A stretch of DNA of 42,625 nt, from the NCBI GenBank assembly GCA_947088345.1, contig CAMUGE010000026.1, positions 1 to 42,625 of the forward strand. Direction: 5' to 3'. Position 1 is the stretch's first letter, and each line of letters starts with the position of its first letter. The notes under the pieces are model-generated. The model was given only the letters and a program-made list of their open reading frames with translations, ran no database searches and had not been told where the DNA came from. Made by a program: the position numbers and the translations under genes. The stretch comes from an uncultured Roseburia sp. GTDB taxonomy: Bacteria; Bacillota; Clostridia; Lachnospirales; Lachnospiraceae. Below, in pieces: positions 35,831 through 42,625 of this stretch.

Positions 35831-38455
35831 ATGGATGACAAAATTTTTGACCAGATACATGAAGTTGACTTGAAAAAAACGATGGAGACATCCTATATTG
35901 ATTATGCCATGAGTGTGATTGCACAGCGTGCGCTTCCAGACGTAAGGGACGGTTTAAAACCTGTACAGCGGCGCGTGCTTTATTCGATGATCGAGCTCAA
36001 TAACGGTCCTGACAAACCACACAGAAAGTGCGCCCGTATTGTCGGCGATACTATGGGTAAATACCACCCTCACGGGGACAGTTCCATTTATGGGGCGCTC
36101 GTTAATATGGCACAGGAATGGTCGTTTCGTTATCCGCTGGTAGACGGCCATGGTAATTTTGGCTCTGTGGATGGTGACGGCGCTGCGGCAATGCGATATA
36201 CCGAGGCGCGCCTTTCTAAGATCTCCATGGAGATGCTTTCTGATATCAATAAAGATACCGTTGATTTTGTCCCGAACTTTGATGAGACAGAAAAAGAGCC
36301 GGTTGTATTGCCATCCCGTTATCCGAATCTTCTGGTTAACGGTACCACAGGAATTGCAGTCGGAATGGCGACTAATATCCCTCCGCATAATTTAAAAGAA
36401 GTGATTGAAGCCGTGGTTAAAATTATCGACAATCAAATTGCGGAAAAGGTAACTGAAATGGAGGAACTTTTATCTATTGTAAAAGGTCCTGATTTTCCGA
36501 CCGGCGCGATGATACTTGGGACTGCGGGCATCAATGAAGCATATCGGACAGGCCGCGGTAAAATAAGAGTGCGTGCCATAACAAATATTGAGCCGATGCA
36601 AAATGGAAAGAACAGAATTGTTGTAACAGAACTCCCATATATGGTGAATAAAGCGCGTCTGATCGAAAAAATTGCCGAGATGGTGCGGGAGAAAAAAATA
36701 GACGGAATCACCGAATTGAGAGATGAGTCCAACCGACAGGGAATGCGCATCTGTATCGAATTGCGGCGCGATGTCAATCCAAATGTTATTTTAAATCTAT
36801 TATATAAACATACCCAGCTGCAGGATACATTTGGCGTGATTATGCTTGCACTTGTGGATAACCAGCCTAAAGTTTTAAATCTTTTTCAGATGCTTGATTA
36901 TTATCTGACGCATCAAAAAGACGTAATTACGAGGCGGACGAAATATGATCTGAATAAAGCAGAGGAGCGTTCTCATATTTTAGAGGGATTGCTTACGGCA
37001 TTAGACCATATAGATGAAGTAATTTCGATTATTCGCAGCAGTCAGAATACACAGCAGGCAAAAGAGAGGTTAATGGAGCGCTTTTCGCTGTCTGAAGTGC
37101 AGGCACAGGCAATTGTAGATATGCGTCTGCGTGCGCTGACCGGCCTGGAAAGAGAGAAACTAGAAGCGGAATACGCACAGCTGATGGAACGAATTGCTCA
37201 GTTAAAAGCAATACTTGCAGATGAAAAACTTTTGCTTGGCGTAATTCGGGAAGAAATTCTTCTGATTTCTGAAAAATATGCAGATGAGCGAAGAACGTCA
37301 ATTGGATATGACGAATTTGATATCTCCATGGAAGATATGATGCCTGTTACGAATACGGTCATTACGATGACAAAGCTTGGCTACATTAAACGTATGAGTA
37401 TTGACAACTTCCGGGCGCAAAATCGCGGAGGCAGAGGTATTAAAGGGATGGAGACGATTGAAAATGATTATATTGAAGAACTGTTGATGACAACGTCCCA
37501 TCATTTTCTGATGTTTTTTACAAGTACGGGCAGAGTTTACCGGATCAAGGCATACGAGATTCCGGAGACAGGTAGGACGTCGCGAGGCACAGCGATTATC
37601 AATTTGCTTCAGCTGCAGCCCGGCGAAAAAATAACGGCGGTAATTCCAATCAAGGAATATACGGAAGGGCATTTTCTTTTTATGGCAACCAGAAAAGGAA
37701 TTGTAAAGAAGACTTCCATCACCGATTATGCAAATGTGAGAAAAACAGGTCTTGCGGCGATAGTGCTGAGAGAAGATGATGAATTGATTGAAGTCAAGAA
37801 AACGGACAATCAGCAGGATATTTTTCTCGTTACAAAATATGGACAGTGCATTCGGTTTAAAGAAACGGATGTCAGGAATACGGGAAGAAGCTCTATGGGT
37901 GTGATCGGAATGAATTTAGATGACGGCGATGAAGTGATCGGTATGCAAATTCGGTCACAGGGTGAGTCATTGATGATCGTATCTGAGAAAGGCTTGGGAA
38001 AATGTACTTACATAAAGGAATTTTCTGTTCAGAATCGTGGCGGAAAGGGAGTAAAATGTTATAAAATTACGGAAAAAACGGGGAATATTATCGGTGTCAA
38101 AGCCGTTAATCTTGATGATGAAGTGATGTTGATTACAACGGAAGGCATCATAATAAGAATTAAGGTAAGCGATACGACGCTGCTCGGACGCATTACGTCA
38201 GGGGTCAAGCTGATCAATCTTGATGAGAATGTTACGGTTGCAAGTATTGCAAAGGTGAGACAAGATAAAAGTATTTTGGAAAAAGAAGAAGAGAATGATG
38301 TGATTATTGATGAGGCCGAAAATGAATCGGTTAAGGAGAAGCTATCTTCAACTGATGTAAGTAAAGAAAACGACAGCGCAGACATGTTAAATGATCATTC
38401 ACTGGAACAGTTATTAGAGAGAGCTGTCAAGGATCAACGAGATCAAAATCTTTAA
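35831..38455 (+). CDS. gyrA: DNA gyrase subunit A
   Basis: An 874-residue subunit that cleaves and rejoins DNA; the catalytic Tyr is in [11 protein letters not shown] (about residue 123). The GyrA box is [10 protein letters not shown] near residue 534; a second partial copy QNRGGKGVK lies near 735. The quinolone-determining region reads [13 protein letters not shown], with Gly88 where E. coli has Asp87. The C-terminal beta-pinwheel is followed by an acidic, low-complexity tail. It is the last gene of the dnaA-gyrA cluster. Confidence 0.98.
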   Translation: MDDKIFDQIHEVDLKKTMETSYIDYAMSVIAQRALPDVRDGLKPVQRRVLYSMIELNNGPDKPHRKCARIVGDTMGKYHPHGDSSIYGALVNMAQEWSFRYPLVDGHGNFGSVDGDGAAAMRYTEARLSKISMEMLSDINKDTVDFVPNFDETEKEPVVLPSRYPNLLVNGTTGIAVGMATNIPPHNLKEVIEAVVKIIDNQIAEKVTEMEELLSIVKGPDFPTGAMILGTAGINEAYRTGRGKIRVRAITNIEPMQNGKNRIVVTELPYMVNKARLIEKIAEMVREKKIDGITELRDESNRQGMRICIELRRDVNPNVILNLLYKHTQLQDTFGVIMLALVDNQPKVLNLFQMLDYYLTHQKDVITRRTKYDLNKAEERSHILEGLLTALDHIDEVISIIRSSQNTQQAKERLMERFSLSEVQAQAIVDMRLRALTGLEREKLEAEYAQLMERIAQLKAILADEKLLLGVIREEILLISEKYADERRTSIGYDEFDISMEDMMPVTNTVITMTKLGYIKRMSIDNFRAQNRGGRGIKGMETIENDYIEELLMTTSHHFLMFFTSTGRVYRIKAYEIPETGRTSRGTAIINLLQLQPGEKITAVIPIKEYTEGHFLFMATRKGIVKKTSITDYANVRKTGLAAIVLREDDELIEVKKTDNQQDIFLVTKYGQCIRFKETDVRNTGRSSMGVIGMNLDDGDEVIGMQIRSQGESLMIVSEKGLGKCTYIKEFSVQNRGGKGVKCYKITEKTGNIIGVKAVNLDDEVMLITTEGIIIRIKVSDTTLLGRITSGVKLINLDENVTVASIAKVRQDKSILEKEEENDVIIDEAENESVKEKLSSTDVSKENDSADMLNDHSLEQLLERAVKDQRDQNL

Positions 38456-38460
38456 AGATG

Positions 38461-38495
38461 AAAAAAATTCCCTGTATGGTATACAGGGAATTTTT
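38461..38495 (+). terminator. Terminator after gyrA
   Basis: A long hairpin AAATTCCCTGTAT/ATACAGGGAATTT with a tiny loop and a T-run, five bases after the gyrA stop. Confidence 0.93.
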
Positions 38496-38612
38496 ATGCG
38501 CGGGTTCTATTTGACAGTTCTCTATGCAGTATACGAATGCAAACGAATATCAGGAAATCCTCCATACCCGTTTACCTACATTTATTAAGCATGATACAAA
38601 ATGAAAGAAAGC

Positions 38613-39407
38613 TTATTTTTCCATTGTCTGTTCAAATAAAGAAGTAAGGTTTGAAATGGTTTTTGCAATTTCTGCGACAGATTTTTCAATATCATTATAG
38701 ATTACGGATGACTGTGAAGATAAATCCTGCATACTTTTTGCCACGACAGCAAATCCAACGCCTGCCTCGCCGCTTCTTGCTGCTTCAATACTTGCATTCA
38801 AGGAAAGAATTTTCTGTTTGGTAGCGATTGCTTTCAGGTGGCTCGTATTGTTGACAATCATTTGAATCAGGCTGCTGCATTGTGTCACTTCATCCTGCAG
38901 TTTGTCCAGACGTCCTGCGTTATTATAGCGAAAATATTCAAGATTGACCAGTTGATTCACAACAACGCCAAGCAGATCTGCGGATGCTCTGATCCTGCTC
39001 TCTGTACTGATTGTTACTTTGCGCAGCGCATTGATATAATCATCAGGATTTATTCCGAGTTCTTCTGCCTTAGCACGAAATTTATCTTCATCTGGTTTTT
39101 CCGGGAGGACTTGTCCACCGATAATTGCGCCGACTTTTTTTCCTTCTATAACAATATCAACTGAGAAATCCATCAGCCCTGCATGGCAGAAATAAGTGCC
39201 GGTACATTCATTATCACATTTGATACAGCGTTTATTTCCTTCTACGGAACCGCGTGTGTATTTCATACAAAAGTCGGTAAAATTACTGCCTTCGGTAAGG
39301 TATTGACCGTTATTGTCTACGGCAATGGCGGCAAGTCCGGTAGAGTTTGAAAAGCTGTCCTGAATATCCTGAAGTTTCTGCAAGTCCATAAAATCTTTAA
39401 GTTCCAT
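38613..39407 (-). CDS. PocR-domain soluble chemoreceptor-like protein
   Basis: A 264-residue cytoplasmic protein. Residues about 5-165 match a PocR-type sensory domain, with Cys clusters (CMKYTRG, KRCIKCDNECTGTYFCHAG) and the GQVLPEKPDEDKF segment. Residues about 185-264 are a short piece of a methyl-accepting chemotaxis signalling domain (LSLNASIEAARSGEAGVGFA, then VVAKSMQDLSSQS). There is no membrane segment or HAMP domain, and the signalling coil is much shorter than usual. The start at 39407 has GGAGG upstream. It runs against replication and has its own promoter. Confidence 0.85.
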   Translation of the reverse strand: MELKDFMDLQKLQDIQDSFSNSTGLAAIAVDNNGQYLTEGSNFTDFCMKYTRGSVEGNKRCIKCDNECTGTYFCHAGLMDFSVDIVIEGKKVGAIIGGQVLPEKPDEDKFRAKAEELGINPDDYINALRKVTISTESRIRASADLLGVVVNQLVNLEYFRYNNAGRLDKLQDEVTQCSSLIQMIVNNTSHLKAIATKQKILSLNASIEAARSGEAGVGFAVVAKSMQDLSSQSSVIYNDIEKSVAEIAKTISNLTSLFEQTMEK

Positions 39408-39525
39408 CTTTTTCCTCCAATTTTTAGAAACTTTTATCTCCCAGAACAAAATAAGAAATGAAATAACGAATGATTATGTAATAAGTTCTGAAAAATGAAT
39501 GCCATAAGTCCGATAACACAGATCT

Positions 39526-39554
39526 ATTATAATATAAACATAAGTATTTGACAA
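39526..39554 (-). promoter_or_regulatory. Promoter of the PocR-domain gene
   Basis: On the minus strand TTGTCA, a 17-base spacer and a perfect TATAAT, about 120 bases before the start codon. Confidence 0.75.
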
Positions 39555-39633
39555 TAAATTGTTGATAATTCTTGCAAAAAATTTCTTTCTGATATAAAAT
39601 ATATTATTTCAAATCTGATTAAAACGGCGGGAC

Positions 39634-39662
39634 TTGCACAATTAAAAAAAATGTTGTAGAGT
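39634..39662 (+). promoter_or_regulatory. Promoter of the CmpB-type gene
   Basis: TTGCAC, a 17-base spacer and TAGAGT, about 60 bases before the ATG at 39724. Confidence 0.5.
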
Positions 39663-39723
39663 AAAAAAGAGTCTGCAGATTGCAGTCTGTTTGCGCCCGA
39701 ATCATGAAAGGAAAATGTAGCAG

Positions 39724-40641
39724 ATGGTTCAAAATTTTTATGAATTAGTGTGGATGTTTATGATTTATGCTTTTCTGGGCTGGTGTATGGAAGTCGCCTA
39801 TGCAGCTCTGGAAACCGGAAAATTTGTAAACAGAGGATTTATGAACGGACCATATTGTCCGATTTATGGTTTTGGTGTTATTATTGTGGTGATGGTGTTG
39901 ACACCGTTAAAAAGAAATCTGTTTTTGCTTTTTCTTGGTTCGCTGTTACTTACATCTATGCTGGAGTTTGTAACGGGATTTATTCTGGAGAAAATTTTTC
40001 ACAACCAGTGGTGGGATTATTCCGATTGTCCGTTTAACATAAAAGGGTATGTATGTCTTAAATTTTCGATTTACTGGGGGCTTGGATGTGTGTTTATTAT
40101 GGAGCTGATACATCCAATGATTGATTCTTTTATAAAGAAAATACCGTTTCGTCCCGGCAGTGTAATGATTTCCCTGTTTGCCGGTATTTTTGCGGTTGAT
40201 TTTTGGATCACAGTCCTTACAATACTGAAATTAAACAGACACTTAAAGAGAATGGATCAAATTGCAGCGCGTATCCACAATATTTCTGATGAGATAGGAG
40301 AAAATATTTTCGAGAGCGTAACAGATCTGATGGACAGAACTCAAAAGTTTCAGATGGAACATGCCGAACTGATTGAAAAAGTAAATGAAAGAAGAAGCGA
40401 GTTTCAGGAAAAGAAAGTTTTCATTGCAGAAAATTTGACAGGAAGAACAGCTGAATCAAAAAAGCTGTATGAAGAAAAGAAAAGGCAGATGGAGGATTTA
40501 TACAAAGAATATAAAAAATTATTTGAAAGCAGGGAAAGAGGATTTATCCGACTTTTAAAGGCTTTTCCGGGAATGAAATCAAGAGAGAACGGGGAGACAC
40601 TGGAAAAATTAAAAAATATGTTTAAAAAGGACAAAGAGTGA
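39724..40641 (+). CDS. CmpB-type putative ABC-transporter membrane protein
   Basis: A 305-residue protein. The N-terminal half has four to five membrane helices and matches the ABC_trans_CmpB family (FLGWCMEVAYAALETGKFVN, RGFMNGPYCPIYGFGV, NQWWDYSDCPFNIKGYVCL). The C-terminal half (about residues 170-305) is a long charged coiled coil facing the cytoplasm. Despite the family name, no ABC ATPase gene is nearby and transport is unproven. An AAGG site lies about 14 bases before the ATG. Confidence 0.85.
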   Translation: MVQNFYELVWMFMIYAFLGWCMEVAYAALETGKFVNRGFMNGPYCPIYGFGVIIVVMVLTPLKRNLFLLFLGSLLLTSMLEFVTGFILEKIFHNQWWDYSDCPFNIKGYVCLKFSIYWGLGCVFIMELIHPMIDSFIKKIPFRPGSVMISLFAGIFAVDFWITVLTILKLNRHLKRMDQIAARIHNISDEIGENIFESVTDLMDRTQKFQMEHAELIEKVNERRSEFQEKKVFIAENLTGRTAESKKLYEEKKRQMEDLYKEYKKLFESRERGFIRLLKAFPGMKSRENGETLEKLKNMFKKDKE

Positions 40642-40731
40642 AGGAGTTTCTTTTTCAATTATAAGCTTGTTTCTGCGTTGCGCCAATCGAATTTAGAATG
40701 CGTAAAAGGCAGCATAGAAAAGAGGAAATTT

Positions 40732-41577
40732 ATGATCAGACAGATTAATACGGATGTAATTATTGATAATATCAGAGAAATGTGTATTCAGGCGAATCAT
40801 CAATTGTCTTCTGATATGGAACAGTCATTAAAAAAAGCGGTTCAGACAGAAAGATCAGAACTTGGAAAAAAAATATTGACGCAATTGGAACAAAATTTAC
40901 AAATTGCAGAAAAAGAACTGATACCAATCTGCCAGGATACCGGAATGGCGGTTGTATTTCTTGAAGTGGGACAGGATGTGCATCTGGAAGGAATGGCGGT
41001 TGAAGATGCAGTAAATGAGGGTGTCCGACAGGGGTACAGAGATGGATTTTTAAGAAAATCTGTAGTAGAAGATCCTATTATCCGGCAAAATACAAACGAC
41101 AATACGCCTGCAGTAATTCATTATTCAATTGTACTTGGAAATCATGTAAGAATTACGCTTGCACCAAAAGGATTTGGAAGCGAAAATATGAGCCGGGTCT
41201 TTATGCTAAAGCCTGCAGACGGAATCGAAGGGGTAAAGAACGCTATATTGACTGCGGTAAAAGATGCAGGACCGAATGCTTGTCCTCCGATGGTAATTGG
41301 AGTCGGGATAGGCGGAACATTTGAAAAATGTGCGCTTATGTCTAAAAAGGCTCTGACCAGAAACATCAATGAGCATTCCAATATACCATATATAAAAGAA
41401 CTGGAACTGGAATTACTGCAGGAGATCAATAAAATGGGGATAGGACCCGGGGGACTCGGAGGTTCGACAACTGCTTTCGCAGTCAATATAGAAACGTATG
41501 CGACACATATTGCTGGGTTGCCCGTTGCAGTAAATATTTGTTGTCATGTAAATCGTCATGTGGTCAGGGAGATTTAA
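40732..41577 (+). CDS. fumA: Fumarate hydratase class I, alpha subunit
   Basis: A 281-residue alpha subunit of a two-component iron-sulfur hydro-lyase; the alpha part carries the [4Fe-4S] cluster. Conserved Cys are in PICQDTGMAV, in the KDAGPNACPP region and in VNICCHVNRH; the GIGGTFEKCALMSKKAL stretch is typical. It interconverts fumarate and malate, although the related L-tartrate dehydratase cannot be excluded. The ATG at 40732 has GAGG seven bases upstream; a TTG 54 bases earlier is rejected. The beta subunit follows. Confidence 0.92.
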   Translation: MIRQINTDVIIDNIREMCIQANHQLSSDMEQSLKKAVQTERSELGKKILTQLEQNLQIAEKELIPICQDTGMAVVFLEVGQDVHLEGMAVEDAVNEGVRQGYRDGFLRKSVVEDPIIRQNTNDNTPAVIHYSIVLGNHVRITLAPKGFGSENMSRVFMLKPADGIEGVKNAILTAVKDAGPNACPPMVIGVGIGGTFEKCALMSKKALTRNINEHSNIPYIKELELELLQEINKMGIGPGGLGGSTTAFAVNIETYATHIAGLPVAVNICCHVNRHVVREI

Positions 41578-41775
41578 ATTATAGATTGCCGTGATTTATG
41601 AGGTATATGTTCATGCTTATATGTATATTTGATGAACGCTGAAAGTCAAATACTTTCCAGTTTTGCTGCGTATCAAGCCGGATAATCGATCAGCTTGCTG
41701 TAGCGTATCTGACTGTCGGCCAGTTTAGCAAAAAATGTAATTTTGGCCGTCATTAAATGAGGGAGACATCAGAAA

Positions 41776-42333
41776 ATGGATAAATATATTACTACACCGA
41801 TCACTTCGGAGATTACAAAAGATTTAAGAGCCGGAGATTATGTTTATATCAGCGGGAAAATCTATGTTGCAAGAGATGCAGCGCATAAGAGAATGGCTGA
41901 ATGCCTGCAGAAAGGTCTTCCTCTGCCAATTGAAATTAAAAATTCTATTATATACTATATGGGGCCGTCCCCGGCAAGAGAGGGCAGACCAATCGGTTCT
42001 GCCGGTCCTACAACGGCCACACGTATGGATAAGTATACGCCTGCTCTTTTAGATCTCGGGGAGAAAGCAATGATTGGAAAGGGAAGACGAAGCAGGGAAG
42101 TAACAGACGCAATAATAAGAAACAATGCAGTTTATTTTGCGGCAGTCGGAGGAGCGGGGGCTCTTTTATCAAAGTGTATTATCAAATCCGAAATTATTTG
42201 TTATGAGGATTTGGGTGCGGAGGCAATTCGCCTGATAGAAGTTAAGAATTTTCCTGTTATTGTAGTGATAGATTGTGAAGGAAATAATCTATATGAGACT
42301 GCAATTCAGAGGTTTTCATCTGAAAAATCATGA
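41776..42333 (+). CDS. fumB: Fumarate hydratase class I, beta subunit
   Basis: A 185-residue partner subunit containing the conserved YYMGPSPAREGRPIGSAGPT and TATRMDKYTPALL motifs, the GKGRRSREVTDAI stretch and VYFAAVGGAGALLSKCI. It completes the active site with the alpha subunit. GAGGGAG lies before the ATG. A gap of 198 bases separates it from the alpha gene, more than usual for these pairs; I see no gene or clear signal in it. Confidence 0.92.
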   Translation: MDKYITTPITSEITKDLRAGDYVYISGKIYVARDAAHKRMAECLQKGLPLPIEIKNSIIYYMGPSPAREGRPIGSAGPTTATRMDKYTPALLDLGEKAMIGKGRRSREVTDAIIRNNAVYFAAVGGAGALLSKCIIKSEIICYEDLGAEAIRLIEVKNFPVIVVIDCEGNNLYETAIQRFSSEKS

Positions 42334-42380
42334 AAGATAAAAAAAATTAGAAAAAATTTCAAAAAAAATAAAAAAAGTAG

Positions 42381-42409
42381 TTGACAAAATGAAAATCGTT
42401 TAGTAAAAT
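42381..42409 (+). promoter_or_regulatory. Strong promoter upstream of tRNA-Ser
   Basis: A perfect TTGACA, a 17-base spacer and TAAAAT, preceded by an A-rich run like an UP element. It lies about 50 bases before the tRNA and may drive a downstream rRNA operon. Confidence 0.85.
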
Positions 42410-42460
42410 AGTCAATGCGTTACGGCGATAGGAACAACAAAATAATAGATTGAAAACTTT

Positions 42461-42548
42461 GGAGAAGTACTCAAGAGGCCGAAGAGGTGCCCCTGCTAAG
42501 GGTATAGGTCGGGTAACCGGCGCGAGGGTTCAAATCCCTCCTTCTCCG
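42461..42548 (+). tRNA. tRNA-Ser(GCU)
   Basis: An 88-base class II tRNA. Acceptor arms GGAGAAG and CTTCTCC pair, the anticodon loop CTGCTAA gives GCT (codons AGC/AGU), there is a long variable arm (TAGGTCGGGTAACCGG), and the T-arm is GGGTTCAAATCCC. The discriminator is G. Confidence 0.96.
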
Positions 42549-42625
42549 TTCCATCTGGATATACCGTAACAGAACCTTGATAACTGAACAGTGAACAGAC
42601 CCTGAAAGATTCCGTATCAGAAATG
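42549..42625 (+). other. Probable leader of an rRNA operon, cut by the window end
   Basis: The sequence CTTGATAACTGAACAGTGAA resembles the conserved pre-16S leader of Clostridia. With the strong promoter and tRNA-Ser upstream, a 16S rRNA gene probably begins just beyond the window. Confidence 0.45.

Overview
The window is the chromosomal replication-origin region of a low-GC, Gram-positive gut-type Clostridia, most likely a Lachnospiraceae. This rests on the gene order rpmH-rnpA-yidD-yidC-jag-mnmE-mnmG-rsmG on one side of the origin and dnaA-dnaN-yaaA-recF-gyrB-gyrA on the other, on lineage-typical families (DUF3881-like, DUF4446, FlxA-like), and on a low GC content with strong AGGAGG-type ribosome binding sites. 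Species was not determined.

Layout. Positions 1-4433 hold a hexuronate-degradation pair (uxuA, uxuB), a FlxA-like coiled-coil protein, an edge-truncated gene missing its C-terminus and tRNA-Arg(CCU), all on the minus strand. Positions 4553-8711 are a tight five-gene minus-strand run: parA, parB, a DUF4446 membrane protein, an HD-GYP-like protein and a DUF3881-like protein. Positions 9069-10769 encode a cytosolic DegS/DegU-like two-component pair. Positions 10770-15115 are an AT-rich, gene-poor stretch with three near-identical or perfect parS sites, a fourth parS at its right edge, a 215-bp tandem duplication in which each unit begins with a parS, and several decayed gene fragments. One fragment is recognisable as the N-terminal nuclease-like domain of type I restriction R-subunit proteins. 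Only two small intact genes survive there. Positions 15116-20144 hold a 1421-residue repeat-rich surface protein overlapping a class B sortase gene.

Positions 20551-22018 carry two plus-strand genes, which run against replication: an alpha/beta-hydrolase-fold protein with a degenerate active site, and a 69-residue zinc-ribbon protein preceded by a strongly structured, GC-rich leader. Positions 22156-29226 hold the conserved left flank of oriC on the minus strand. oriC itself is probably split between the rpmH-dnaA spacer (DnaA boxes and divergent promoters) and the dnaA-dnaN spacer (more boxes and an AT-rich unwinding candidate). Positions 29629-38455 run dnaA to gyrA on the plus strand, closed by a clear terminator. 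After that come a soluble PocR-domain chemoreceptor-like protein, a CmpB-type membrane protein, a two-subunit iron-sulfur fumarate hydratase, a strong promoter and tRNA-Ser(GCU). The window ends in what looks like the leader of an rRNA operon.

How the parts fit: almost all genes diverge from oriC and are transcribed with replication. ParA/ParB would act on the parS cluster 14-18 kb left of dnaA. The most interesting unexplained items are the parS-bearing tandem repeat in a gene graveyard, the surface protein/sortase B pair with an unusual extra C-terminal membrane segment, and the structured leader at 21541-21786.
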